Assembly (NCBI GenBank): GCA_900553835.1
Contig: USFF01000009.1
Coordinates: 1 to 42,842 of the forward strand
Source: an uncultured Mycoplasmatota bacterium
Lineage (GTDB): Bacteria > Bacillota_I > Bacilli_A > RF39 > UBA660
Length of the DNA: 42,842 nucleotides
Reading direction: 5' to 3'
The translations under genes were made by a program, and so were the position numbers. This document shows positions 33,124 through 41,996 of the stretch, one piece after another (position 1 is the stretch's first letter; each line of letters begins with the position of its first letter). Under the pieces are notes generated by a model. It was not told the DNA's origin, did not search any database, and saw nothing but the letters and a program-made list of their open reading frames with translations.

Positions 33124-33740
33124 TATCTATACCTATTTCCTTTAGGAACAATTAAATTATCACTATAATCTACTACCCAGTTAGATCTAAAACTATAATA
33201 ATTATTATTTCTAAGTCCATTTAACGCATCACTAACAACCTCTTGAATATGAGCAGTCTTACTAGTTAAAGAACCATCTGAATTCATATACTTTAAATAA
33301 TGACCACCCAAATATCCACTAAATTGTCCTTTAGCAGTAATAACATCTATTGGAGATATATTTTTAGCATCAGCTCTGTTTAAAATAACACTCATAACCG
33401 CTAAAATATCATCTTTATAAACATTACTTTCACTTGCAACAACTGCAACTAAAAGATTATAATCGCTTAAACTTAAATCATATTTTTTATTACCAAGCGT
33501 CACATTAAAACCTAATTCAGGTATACTTGTATACTCATTCAAAATAGGATTTTCAGCAACATATATCTCTTCTTTATTGCTAATGATAACTTCTTTTTTA
33601 AGACTTTTAGTATCATTATCATTATTAACTGTTATCTCTTTATAAACTTCATTAGTTGTTCTACTAAAAAAGAAAATACAAATAAAAACAGCAATAATTC
33701 TTGTATAAATAAACCATTTCTTCGGTTTGTACTTCTTCAC
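33123..33740 (-). CDS. SleB/CwlJ-type cell wall hydrolase (Hydrolase_2)
   Basis: 205 aa, GTG start after GGGAGAG. One N-terminal TM (about 10-26), a linker of about 65 residues, then the Hydrolase_2 domain: LLVAVVASESNVYKDDILAV with the catalytic Glu (ASES), VILNRADAKNISPIDVI, and KGQFSGYL. SleB-type enzymes are lytic transglycosylases of spore cortex; related proteins also act in vegetative cells. The C-terminus (FRSNWVVDYSDNLIVPKGN) is specific to it. It replaces the yabE/rpfB gene that lies here in Bacillus. Confidence 0.8.
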   Translation of the reverse strand: MKKYKPKKWFIYTRIIAVFICIFFFSRTTNEVYKEITVNNDNDTKSLKKEVIISNKEEIYVAENPILNEYTSIPELGFNVTLGNKKYDLSLSDYNLLVAVVASESNVYKDDILAVMSVILNRADAKNISPIDVITAKGQFSGYLGGHYLKYMNSDGSLTSKTAHIQEVVSDALNGLRNNNYYSFRSNWVVDYSDNLIVPKGNRYR

Positions 33741-33763
33741 TTTTACACTCTCCCAGTAAAATA

Positions 33764-33792
33764 ATTATACCAAATAATAGTTTACTTGTCAA
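33764..33792 (-). promoter_or_regulatory. Consensus promoter of sleB-like/rsmA operon
   Basis: Minus strand TTGACA, 17-nt spacer, TATAAT; the -10 is 24 nt upstream of the GTG. A SigmaA promoter rather than a spore-specific one, so the hydrolase is probably made in growing cells. Confidence 0.85.
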
Positions 33793-33825
33793 AATTAACG
33801 CCATTTTACCATAAATTACTAATAA

Positions 33826-34575
33826 CTAAATACTCATTCTATCAAATACTTCCTTAGCATTATGTGAAGTAAAATTAGCCACTTCTTCCTTAGAAATTCC
33901 TAAATGAAAAGCTAAACATTCTGCTATAATAGGAATATACTTACTAGAGTTTTCCTTTCCTCTAAAAGGATGCGGTGCTAAAAAAGGAGCATCTGTTTCA
34001 AGAACCAAATTTTCTTTAGGAAACCTTTTAACCGCTTCAAAAAGTTTAGAATTTTTAAAAGTTAAAACTCCACCTATACCAAGTTTATAACCGAGTTTAA
34101 TATATTCCTTGCCCACTTCATATGAAGATGTAAAGCAGTGAATAATACCTTTTAAATTATATTCTTTAAGAATACTAATAGTATCTACATAGGCATCCCT
34201 AGAATGTATAACAACAGGCAAGTGATACTTGCTTGCTAAATCTAAAAATAATTTAAATACTTTTATTTGTCTCTCCCTATTTTCCTTTCCATAATAGTAG
34301 TCAAGCCCTATTTCACCTATACCAACTACCTTATTATCCTTAATAAGCTCTTCATACTTAATAATATCTTCATCTTTAAACTCACTTGCATGTTCAGGAT
34401 GAACACCAACACATGCAAAAACCCCATCAAACATATTTGACATTTGAACACTCATAAGAGAAGACGCATAATCTTCACTTGCCGTAATTAAAGTATTAAC
34501 ACTATTCTTTTTTGCATCACAAACATATTCCTCTTTCTTATCAAAAGGAATATGGCAGTGAGTATCAATAAACAT
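33826..34575 (-). CDS. tatD: TatD-family metal-dependent DNase
   Basis: 249 aa. Metal ligands HxH at His6/His8 (IDTHCH), GEIGLDYYYG near 90, VIHSRDA near 125, IIHCFTS near 150 and ETDAPFLAP near 200, all typical of TatD. It acts as a 3'-5' exonuclease/deoxyribonuclease on a TIM barrel. It sits upstream of the sleB-like/rsmA operon as tatD precedes ksgA in Bacillus. A 9-nt gap separates it from the 34585 gene. Confidence 0.95.
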   Translation of the reverse strand: MFIDTHCHIPFDKKEEYVCDAKKNSVNTLITASEDYASSLMSVQMSNMFDGVFACVGVHPEHASEFKDEDIIKYEELIKDNKVVGIGEIGLDYYYGKENRERQIKVFKLFLDLASKYHLPVVIHSRDAYVDTISILKEYNLKGIIHCFTSSYEVGKEYIKLGYKLGIGGVLTFKNSKLFEAVKRFPKENLVLETDAPFLAPHPFRGKENSSKYIPIIAECLAFHLGISKEEVANFTSHNAKEVFDRMSI

Positions 34576-34584
34576 TTAAACCAC

Positions 34585-34758
34585 CTAATCTTCTATTGAA
34601 TAATACTTAACTGTATAAGTTATAAAAACTACAGGAAATATAACATCATACATATGGCTAATCCCCATATAAATGAAGAATGCCAAAACGAAACTACTTA
34701 TAAAACACATCTTTACTGCTCTTACTACTTCACTACTCGTAAAATCACATAATTTCAT
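34585..34758 (-). CDS. Small two-TM membrane protein, unknown function
   Basis: 57 aa from the ATG at 34758, with TGTGAT upstream; an ATG 9 nt earlier falls in that site. Two hydrophobic segments (about 15-32 and 38-52) and a short acidic end. I do not recognise it. It precedes tatD by 9 nt in one transcript, so it is probably expressed, but its role is open. Confidence 0.5.
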   Translation of the reverse strand: MKLCDFTSSEVVRAVKMCFISSFVLAFFIYMGISHMYDVIFPVVFITYTVKYYSIED

Positions 34759-34865
34759 ATTAATCACAATACCAGTTTAACATAATTTCAAACAAAAAAC
34801 ATGAAATCGACAAAATAAGATTAAATTTTACACATAATTTTACAAAATTTTAAATATATTTGAAT

Positions 34866-36056
34866 ATGTTAGATATATTATGGTTAATCTTAATACTTAC
34901 TTCAATATCTTTAGGTATTAAAGTATCAAAAAAAATAAACTATAAAAATTACAAAATCAAAAATCTTACTAAAAAAATAAACTTTGATAATTTATCTTTA
35001 GCACTTGGTTCAAAAATGGGTGTAGGTGCTATAGTAGGTACCAGCATGGCCCTTTATATTGGTGGGCCCAGTACAGTAATATGGATGATTATATTCACAC
35101 TTCTAACTTCAAGTATTGTTTATGCAGAAAGTTTCTTAGGAAGTAAATACAAACAAAAGAAAAATAACAAATACGTAAGTGGTCCTTACTATATAGCAAA
35201 ATTTGGCCTTAAAAAAAACACATTAAGTATAGTTGTTTTAATATCATTTGTAATCACATATTCAATTTTTTTCCTATTACTCCAATCAAACATAGTTTCT
35301 AATACATTAGAAGTAAATAAGAAAATACTACTAATAATCACAATAATATTAGTCACACTTTTAATAACAAACGATACTAGTGAAATTAGAAAAACACTAA
35401 ACAGAGTCATGCCGGTCATAACTTTATTCATATTAAGTTTATTACTTATATCTTTTATAAAAAATATAAATTATTTACCCCAAATTATAAAACTGATTTT
35501 AAAAGATTTGTTTAACATTAAAAGTATATTAATAAGTTTAATAATTGGAATAAAAAGAAGTATATTTCTTAATGAACTCCTTATAGGAACAACTGGTATG
35601 TCAAGCGGAATAAATGATGAAAGCAAAGAAACAACGGCAAACACCCTCGTAATAGCTTCTTATTTTTTAGTTTTTGTTATATCTACACTAATAAGCATCT
35701 TTCTTTTAACGTATAAATTAAAAACAAACGAAAACATTTTATCATATTTTGCTCTTCTAAAAAATGCTTTTATTTTTCACTACGGAAACATAGGTAACTA
35801 TCTTTTAAATCTTATAATTACTCTGTTATCTTCATCTGCAACAATATCTGGAATTTACATAGGAACAAGTAATGTAGAATATTTAACAAATAATAAAAAA
35901 TTAATAAATCTAACAAAAATAATTATAAGTTTATCTATATTTACGGGAATATTCATAAACACTTCTATAGTATGGAATATAATTGATATCATGATGTTAG
36001 TTTTAATTACACTAAATTCATATATAATTTACAAATCAATAAACAAATTAGAATAA
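34866..36056 (+). CDS. AGCS-family sodium:amino acid symporter-like
   Basis: 396 aa from ATG 34866 (a TTG at 34860 is in frame). About 10 TM segments. The AGCS signature is present: LALGSKMGVGAIVGTSMALY near residue 45, followed by GGPSTVIWM, and GTTGMSSGINDESKETTANT near residue 240. It is shorter than usual AGCS proteins (about 450 aa) and very Ile/Leu-rich. No Shine-Dalgarno is visible; a TATATT -10-like box ends just 6 nt before the ATG, so the message may be leaderless. Amino-acid uptake is inferred from the family. Confidence 0.75.
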   Translation: MLDILWLILILTSISLGIKVSKKINYKNYKIKNLTKKINFDNLSLALGSKMGVGAIVGTSMALYIGGPSTVIWMIIFTLLTSSIVYAESFLGSKYKQKKNNKYVSGPYYIAKFGLKKNTLSIVVLISFVITYSIFFLLLQSNIVSNTLEVNKKILLIITIILVTLLITNDTSEIRKTLNRVMPVITLFILSLLLISFIKNINYLPQIIKLILKDLFNIKSILISLIIGIKRSIFLNELLIGTTGMSSGINDESKETTANTLVIASYFLVFVISTLISIFLLTYKLKTNENILSYFALLKNAFIFHYGNIGNYLLNLIITLLSSSATISGIYIGTSNVEYLTNNKKLINLTKIIISLSIFTGIFINTSIVWNIIDIMMLVLITLNSYIIYKSINKLE

Positions 36057-36085
36057 TTTATGATACAATAAATATGGTGATTAAA

Positions 36086-36757
36086 ATGATAGGAAATGAC
36101 TGGGACGATATACTAGCGCCAATATGGAATAGTTTGGGTTTTAAAAAATTTATGAACTTAATAAAAGAAAAATACAAAGAAAGTACATGTTATCCAGAAT
36201 TTGATAACATATTTAATGCCTTAAAACTAACACCATATAAAGATGTAAAAATAGTTATACTAGGGCAAGATCCATACCATGGCGAAGGAGAAGCACATGG
36301 TTTATCCTTTTCCGTACAAAAGGGAGTTAAACTTCCACCTTCTCTTAAGAACATTTTTAAAGAAATTAAAACAGATTTAGGAATAACTGAACCCGAATGC
36401 GGAGACTTAACTTCATGGGCTAAAGAAGGAGTACTTTTACTAAATAGTATACTTACAGTAAAAAAAGATGAAGCCGCTTCACATCAAAACTTAGGATGGA
36501 ACCTTCTAACAGATCACATCATTAAACTTCTTAATAACAAAGAAACACCTATAGTATTTATATTATGGGGTAACTTCGCAAGAAACAAAAAAGTATTTAT
36601 AACAAATAAAAAACACTTAATAATAGAAAGTGTACACCCAAGTCCATTTTCAGCAAACAATGGTTTCTTTGGAAGCAAACCATTTTCAAGAGCAAACAAT
36701 TTTCTAAAAAGTAATGGAATAAAAGAAGTTAATTTTGACTTAAACGAAAAGAGTTAA
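36086..36757 (+). CDS. ung: Uracil-DNA glycosylase
   Basis: 223 aa from the ATG at 36086, with GGTGA upstream; an ATG 12 nt earlier overlaps that site. Motif A GQDPYHGEGEAHGLSFS with the catalytic Asp near residue 66, and motif B HPSPFSANNGFFGSKPFSRA with the His near 190. Family 1 UDG, which removes uracil from DNA. The stop overlaps by 4 nt the stop of the convergent LemA gene, and both share one hairpin terminator. Confidence 0.97.
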   Translation: MIGNDWDDILAPIWNSLGFKKFMNLIKEKYKESTCYPEFDNIFNALKLTPYKDVKIVILGQDPYHGEGEAHGLSFSVQKGVKLPPSLKNIFKEIKTDLGITEPECGDLTSWAKEGVLLLNSILTVKKDEAASHQNLGWNLLTDHIIKLLNNKETPIVFILWGNFARNKKVFITNKKHLIIESVHPSPFSANNGFFGSKPFSRANNFLKSNGIKEVNFDLNEKS

Positions 36758-36779
36758 AATGAAAAATTTAACTCTTTTT
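36747..36779. terminator. Bidirectional terminator between ung and lemA-like gene
   Basis: AAAAGAGTTAAA / TTTAACTCTTTT arms around an 8-nt loop that contains both stop codons. Confidence 0.85.
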
Positions 36780-37314
36780 CTATCTCACCATTTAATTCTT
36801 TACCTTGATAAACACTTCTTAACTTAAATTTTCTTATTTTACATATCACATTATAAGGAAATTTCTTATATAAATCATTAAATTCTAAAGTACACTTATT
36901 ATAAAGTGTTCTTAAACTTACTAACTTAATTTCATTCTTTTTAACATCTTTAATAAGTCCATCAAAACTTTTAATATTCTTTAAATCAGGATTATCTAAA
37001 TAAATCTTATTAACCTCTTCAAAAGCTTCTGTAAGTAAAATATCTCTTTCATAATTATTAATCTTACTAGTTTTAATATTCTTAACCTTATCGAATATCT
37101 TATATTCTGCCTTTAACTCTCTACTTATAATATTAAGAATTCTAATAATTAAACTTTCCTTAATATCCAAAAACTCATTAATTTCCTTATCACACATATT
37201 CATTTTATACACTAGCATTACAACTTGTTCACTTTTAGTTAAATAAAATATTCCAATAAAACAAAATATTATAACAAGAACTCCGCCTATATATATTGCT
37301 ACCATTTTCTTCAC
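36754..37314 (-). CDS. LemA-family membrane protein
   Basis: 186 aa, the usual LemA length. One N-terminal TM (about 4-24), then an all-helical domain with the family landmarks VYKMNMCDKEINEFLD near residue 35, a TEAFEEVNKIYLDNPDLKNI-like segment near 95, and RTLYNKCTLEFNDLYKKFPYN near 137. LemA topology has a short outer end and a cytosolic helical bundle; function is poorly known. Convergent with ung. Confidence 0.85.
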   Translation of the reverse strand: MKKMVAIYIGGVLVIIFCFIGIFYLTKSEQVVMLVYKMNMCDKEINEFLDIKESLIIRILNIISRELKAEYKIFDKVKNIKTSKINNYERDILLTEAFEEVNKIYLDNPDLKNIKSFDGLIKDVKKNEIKLVSLRTLYNKCTLEFNDLYKKFPYNVICKIRKFKLRSVYQGKELNGEIEKELNFSF

Positions 37315-37361
37315 CTCTATATTAATATTTTATCACAATATTTAAAATTACTAAAGAGTTT

Positions 37362-38087
37362 TTAAAGAAGTTTTAAATCTCTAACATACTCACCGTTTCT
37401 ATAAAGTACAAGTTTTTTAGCATCTTCGAGTTTAGTAATATCTTTATCTAGTAAATTAGAAAGTTTTTTTCTAAACTCATCAATAAAATAAATTGAAGAA
37501 ACATCTCTATTTAAATACATTTCCTTTAAGAGGTTATCATCATAAATAACTGAGTCAAAAAATCCGTCTACTAAAAAAAGCATAATCGCATAATCAAAAT
37601 AACCCCTGTTTAATAAATAATTTATTTTACCACTTGAATACTCCAAAGTATCTATAACTTTAAAACCATTTTCACTAAACATTATATTATAAAGTAAGTC
37701 ATAAATTTTAATATCTCTTAAAGTAATTAAATTGATATCTTCATAAGTCTTATTTATAAAATTTTTTAATAAATCTAAATTAATCTTTAAAGGATTTATC
37801 CTAAACAAATCAACAGAATTAACATAAGGCATAGTATAACCTACTATTACATTACCAACTTTTATAATGTCTACTGGCCACACAAAAGACCCGTTTTTAA
37901 CCAAGCTAAATCTCATTATATCATTATAACTATAACAAGGATCTTCTTCATCTATTAAAAAAGCATTAAAAATTTTATAAACAGTATTTCTTCCAAAATT
38001 AACAAAACAAGAGCCTTGAGATCCACTACCCAAAAACTTTTGTTTAAATAAGAAATTTTTCAAATCTTGAACACTACAAAATTCCAT
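37362..38087 (-). CDS. Protein-kinase-fold protein, probably degenerate
   Basis: 241 aa from the ATG at 38087, preceded by GGTGGGGGG. The N-lobe looks intact: glycine loop LGSGSQGSCF (19-28) and a VYKIF lysine near residue 38. After the hinge (VGYTMPYVNSVDL) the C-lobe has DIKIYDLLYNIMFSENGFKVIDT, split here as IYDLLYNIMF and GFKVIDT, where kinases have HRDLxxxNI and DFG. The catalytic Asp is replaced or shifted and DFG reads IDT. It could be a pseudokinase or a remote aminoglycoside-kinase-like enzyme. No TM. The promoter at 38117 carries a TACCA...TGGTA repeat. Confidence 0.55.
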   Translation of the reverse strand: MEFCSVQDLKNFLFKQKFLGSGSQGSCFVNFGRNTVYKIFNAFLIDEEDPCYSYNDIMRFSLVKNGSFVWPVDIIKVGNVIVGYTMPYVNSVDLFRINPLKINLDLLKNFINKTYEDINLITLRDIKIYDLLYNIMFSENGFKVIDTLEYSSGKINYLLNRGYFDYAIMLFLVDGFFDSVIYDDNLLKEMYLNRDVSSIYFIDEFRKKLSNLLDKDITKLEDAKKLVLYRNGEYVRDLKLL

Positions 38088-38116
38088 ACTACCCCCCACC
38101 AACATATCGGTTTTAT

Positions 38117-38145
38117 ATAATACCATATTTGGTACATTTTTTCAA
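38117..38145 (-). promoter_or_regulatory. Promoter of kinase-like gene with internal inverted repeat
   Basis: Minus strand TTGAAA, 17-nt spacer, TATTAT. A TACCA-AATA-TGGTA inverted repeat lies in the spacer (38121-38134), a possible operator. Confidence 0.6.
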
Positions 38146-38220
38146 TAATTTTTTAAAATAAATATATCATTTAAGCTAAAAATGTGATATGATAAAGAAA
38201 AATTAAAAAGGAAGTGCTTT

Positions 38221-39861
38221 ATGAAAAAGATATTTAAAAATAAAAAAATAATATTTGGAATTATAACTATAATAGTAGTAGTTTGTTTACTTGGAATATT
38301 TCTTTATAAAAACAAAAATACTAATAACAAAAAAGAACTAAAAAAAGAAACATATACATTATATGTAAGTATAAACCCATTAGTTAAACTAGTATTTGAA
38401 GAAACTTACTTTGAATGCACTAATGATTACGGAGAAAAAGAAATATGTTCGTCTATTGAAAACAAGGTAACTGAAAGTGAACTCATAAATAATGATGCTA
38501 AAGACATATATAAAAATCTAGACTTCACTAATAAAACATACCTAGAAAGCATAATAATGATTATGGATAAAGCAAGAGAAAATAGCATTGCATTTTCTTA
38601 AATAAATCTAATTACTGATTACGAAAATATTGACTATAACGAAATAAAAAACAAAATAAAAGAAAACCCTGATTACACCAATAATTTTAATGTATTTATT
38701 GACATAAAAGAGTATATAAATGAAGAAGAAGTACTAGAGAAAATAAAGACGGATGTCAAAACTTACACAGTAACTTTTAAAGATGACAGTAATAAAATAG
38801 AAGAAAGAATAGTTAAAGAAAACACAATTCTTGGAAAACTAGAACCTCTTAAAAAAGAAGGATACAAATTTATCGAGTGGCAATTAAATGGAAAGAAATT
38901 TGATCCATCAACTAAAATAACAGAAAACATTACTTTAACTGCTAAATGGGAAAAAATTAATAAAAATAATGAAGAAACTCGAAGAGAAGAAATAATTACT
39001 AAAACTATAACTATTAAAAACCCACAAATAACAGCTATTAATGTATATGAAGATAATAAAATAATTACTGTTCATAACTTTTATAACTACAGCAAAAACG
39101 TTAAAATAACAGTTAAAGGTAGTAAAAATTTAGTAGATAAAATAAATAATACAAACATAAAACTTGGAGTAGATACAAACTATAAAAAAGAAGAAGAACA
39201 TCGTGTAAATGGAGAAATAATAGTAATAAATAAGTTAGAAGGAGTTAACTATAAAATAGAAAGCCCAGAAATTTATTATAGTATAACAGTTAATAAAAAA
39301 GTTTCATCAACTATAGATAAAATAAACTTAAATGATAATCTATTAGTTATTGAATGGTATAAAATCCCATCACTATGTGGAAACGTTTATATAACAACGA
39401 ACTTTAATGAAGTATTTAAAAATTACTTAAATAAAAAAGATACAAAGTATCTAAGCATAATTTCAGATGAACACTATGATAACAGCGAAGGAACAATACC
39501 AGAAAGCAAATTTGATGAATTGAGTTCTAAACTAACAAGAGATAAAAGCATAGAAAAAAGGATTGTAGAAAAATTAGAAAAAATAAAATCAAGCAAACAA
39601 AGAAACGTAGCAAATTTTGAATATAATTATAGCGAAGAAAATGGAACAATATCATATAAATATAACTATCTAGTAATTCTTGATGAAAATATATATAAAT
39701 TACCAGAAGAATTTAATAGCGAAACTGAAGCAGAAAAACTTTTAAAAGACCCTAATATTAACATCACACAAGGTATGTGTGGAGATATGTATGGAGATGT
39801 AGGAATAATACTTGATGAAAAATTATGTAATAAATACAATTTAACATGTGATAGATGGTAA
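38221..39861 (+). pseudogene. RsgI-like/InlB-repeat surface gene interrupted by one in-frame TAA
   Basis: Reading from ATG 38221 (GGAAG site) the frame stays open to 39861 except for a single TAA at 38599-38601 (codon 127); 547 codons in all. Order: TM (about 10-28); an RsgI-like domain (LYVSINPLVKLVFEE, then NNDAKDIYKNLDFTN, continuing after the stop with ITDYENIDYNEIKNKIKE); an InlB B-repeat-type module (TYTVTFKDD through EGYKFIEWQLNGKKFDP to LTAKWEK); and a C-terminal domain ending near the terminator at 39862. No frameshift or decay is seen on either side of the stop. It could be a recent nonsense mutation, phase-off allele, sequencing error or readthrough. Confidence 0.75.
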
Positions 39862-39902
39862 ACAAAAAACATATAAGATTTGATATCTATATGTTTTTTT
39901 GT
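39862..39902. terminator. Bidirectional terminator between 38221 frame and SGNH gene
   Basis: ACAAAAAACATATA / TATATGTTTTTTGT arms around a 12-nt loop, with U-runs on both strands. Confidence 0.75.
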
Positions 39903-40882
39903 ATATCATTAATAACCTTATTAATATCACCATCATAATAATAAACTTTACTATTAGTTTTTATTTTAATATTACATTTATTATCATAAACAAGTACTAT
40001 TTTATTACTTAAAGTATTATTTTTAATTTCCTCATTTATTAACTCAGATATATCAGAGCACTCTGTTTTATAAAATCTATTTCCATCAAACTTATCAACT
40101 AAATAATTGAAATTATTTACTAAAGTATTATCACCATAAAAACTAATTTCATTTCTTAATTTAGAATTATAATCATCTTGAAGTTTATTCTTTTCTTCAT
40201 CATATTTTTTAGCATTAACCTCATAAACAGAGTTAAAAATAGTTTCTACAAACTCTTGAGCACCAAATGTAGTTAAATGTATCTTATCACTATTAAAATA
40301 ATTACTATGATTTTTACTTAAATTTTTCCAATCAATAATATATAAATTACTATACTCTTTAGCCAAACTATCAAGTCTTTCATTAACATAATCATAATTA
40401 GTAGTGTTAAGCCAAAAAATTTGTTTATTCTTAAGTTTATCTAGTACTTGTTTCTTGCAAGATAAAGAGCAGTCTCCATTCGCACCTAAATTAATAACTA
40501 TAATATCTCCAAGTTTACCTTTAGACCTTGCCGTTTCAACGGCTTCATTTAAAACCCAAGCAGTTCTTGAAATAGCTGCATCAACATATGCATTTTTAAA
40601 CTTCTTTTTTATAACTTTTTCAGCTCCAAGCATAACAGAATCGCCAATAAAAGTAATCATTTTACTAGTTAAATTTTCTTTAAAATTTTCTTTTTCTTTT
40701 TCAACCTTAGTTATTTTTTCACTTAATTCTTCTTTTCCTACCATTAGATTATTCTCATATTTAGATAGATAATCATTAAATATCTTTTCGTTATTAATAT
40801 TATCTTTATATTTATAAGATTTAAAATAAAAACCAAGAAAAATTAAAATAACGATTAAAAAACTCATAATAATTTTCTTCAT
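39887..40882 (-). CDS. Membrane-anchored SGNH-type esterase
   Basis: 331 aa. N-terminal TM (about 4-20), a coiled-coil spacer (about 40-72), then an SGNH hydrolase: block I FIGDSVMLGA with Ser82, block III NLGANGD with Asn135, block V DKIHLTTFG with Asp199 and His202. It resembles the periplasmic half of OafA-type acyltransferases and peptidoglycan or polysaccharide O-acetyl esterases. The C-terminal part (about 243-331) starts ISFYGDNTLVNNF and looks like a partial second SGNH half with Ser changed to Asn. Confidence 0.75.
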   Translation of the reverse strand: MKKIIMSFLIVILIFLGFYFKSYKYKDNINNEKIFNDYLSKYENNLMVGKEELSEKITKVEKEKENFKENLTSKMITFIGDSVMLGAEKVIKKKFKNAYVDAAISRTAWVLNEAVETARSKGKLGDIIVINLGANGDCSLSCKKQVLDKLKNKQIFWLNTTNYDYVNERLDSLAKEYSNLYIIDWKNLSKNHSNYFNSDKIHLTTFGAQEFVETIFNSVYEVNAKKYDEEKNKLQDDYNSKLRNEISFYGDNTLVNNFNYLVDKFDGNRFYKTECSDISELINEEIKNNTLSNKIVLVYDNKCNIKIKTNSKVYYYDGDINKVINDIQKNI

Positions 40883-40944
40883 AACAAATCACGTATAAAT
40901 TATAACACATATTAAAATAATTTAATAGTTTATCAGATTTTGTA

Positions 40945-40978
40945 AATAAAATAAGAAGGCATGCCTTCTTATTTTATT
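40945..40978 (-). terminator. Perfect palindrome/terminator after DUF308 gene
   Basis: A 34-nt perfect palindrome centred on GGCATGCC, overlapping the stop of the 40969 gene. The outer A/T arms give U-rich 3' ends. Confidence 0.7.
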
Positions 40979-41532
40979 AATTTTTCTACTTTTTTTATCT
41001 TAACTAAAACATATATTTCTTCTATTAAACTAATGACTTCACTTATTAGTAGGAAAATACCACACAAGCTTGTAATAGTTATAATAGACTCAAATGGGTT
41101 AGTAATTAATAGCACACCTATTATCATATTTAAAATAGACATAATAACAAGTAACACCCAATTACTTTTAGGTACAGTACTTAAATTAATTGAAATTTGC
41201 ATCTTTAATAAACTACTTATTATTACATAAATACCTAACATAACTGGGAATACTTCTATTAAACTACTTCGATAAATGAAAACAAGTATGCCAGCTATAA
41301 TGTTTGTAATCCCACTGAGTAAATCAAAACTAAATAATCTCTCTTCATTTTCAATTGTAAAATATGTAATAATACCAATAACTCCATTAACAAGTAATAT
41401 AATTGAAAATATTAATATAAATGTTTCGATAGATTTAATTGGTTTAAATATCAAAAATAAAGATAAAATAATCATAAGTATAGAAATAATCATAGAATAC
41501 ATTTCACACTTTTTAATATACTTCTTTATCAC
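40969..41532 (-). CDS. HdeD/DUF308-family membrane protein
   Basis: 187 aa, six TM segments in three hairpins, each with the DUF308 pattern (ISILMIILSLFLIFKPIKSI; SGITNIIAGILVFIYRSSLI; MSILNMIIGVLLITNPFESI). Function is unknown; the E. coli member HdeD is linked to acid resistance. GTG start after AAGGAGG. A TATAAT box lies just upstream of that site. The C-terminus is basic and cytosolic. Confidence 0.8.
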   Translation of the reverse strand: MIKKYIKKCEMYSMIISILMIILSLFLIFKPIKSIETFILIFSIILLVNGVIGIITYFTIENEERLFSFDLLSGITNIIAGILVFIYRSSLIEVFPVMLGIYVIISSLLKMQISINLSTVPKSNWVLLVIMSILNMIIGVLLITNPFESIITITSLCGIFLLISEVISLIEEIYVLVKIKKVEKLIK

Positions 41533-41701
41533 AGTCTACTCCTCCTTATAATTATAATACCATATTAAAAGTAAAAAATACATCAACATTTTCAATAAAA
41601 ATGTATTAATTATTAAAAATTTATTTTAAACATAAAATTAAATCGAAATAAATTTATTCACATTTTTTATTAAAAAGAAACTTATCTCCTTATTTTATGG
41701 G

Positions 41702-41755
41702 TTATTTGCCACAACATTGCTTATATTTTTTACCACTTCCACATGGCTAGCATTT
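41702..41755 (-). pseudogene. Relic of a SEC-C motif C-terminus
   Basis: The minus-strand frame reads KC-stop-PCGSGKKYKQCCGK-stop, a near-perfect SEC-C zinc motif (CxC...GSGKKYKxCC) as at the end of SecA and many small proteins, broken by a TAG. Upstream in the same frame are further stops (near 41790-41800), before which a short readable stretch continues. The gap 41533-41996 otherwise holds the DUF308 promoter and the terminator at 41904. A dead gene fragment. Confidence 0.6.
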
Positions 41756-41903
41756 TTAAGGCTTTTTACCACTGTCCACTCATTAATTTTTTTTAAAAAT
41801 GGGGCTTTTATTACCTTTATGTTTTATTTTATTCCAGCTAATCTCTAGCAGAGTGGCTCTACAAATGGCTCCAAAATATAAAATCATTGTTTTTAATAAA
41901 ATG

Positions 41904-41942
41904 AAAAGACTTAGTTTTCCTTTATTTTACTAAGCCTTTTTT
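41904..41942 (-). terminator. Terminator of GNAT-ASCH operon
   Basis: On the minus strand AAAAGGCTTAG / CTAAGTCTTTT (one G-U pair) around a 15-nt loop, 55 nt after the ASCH stop. Confidence 0.65.
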
Positions 41943-41996
41943 AATTTCACTATAAATATTTGTCCACACCCAACTTGGCATATTTTACTAATAAAA

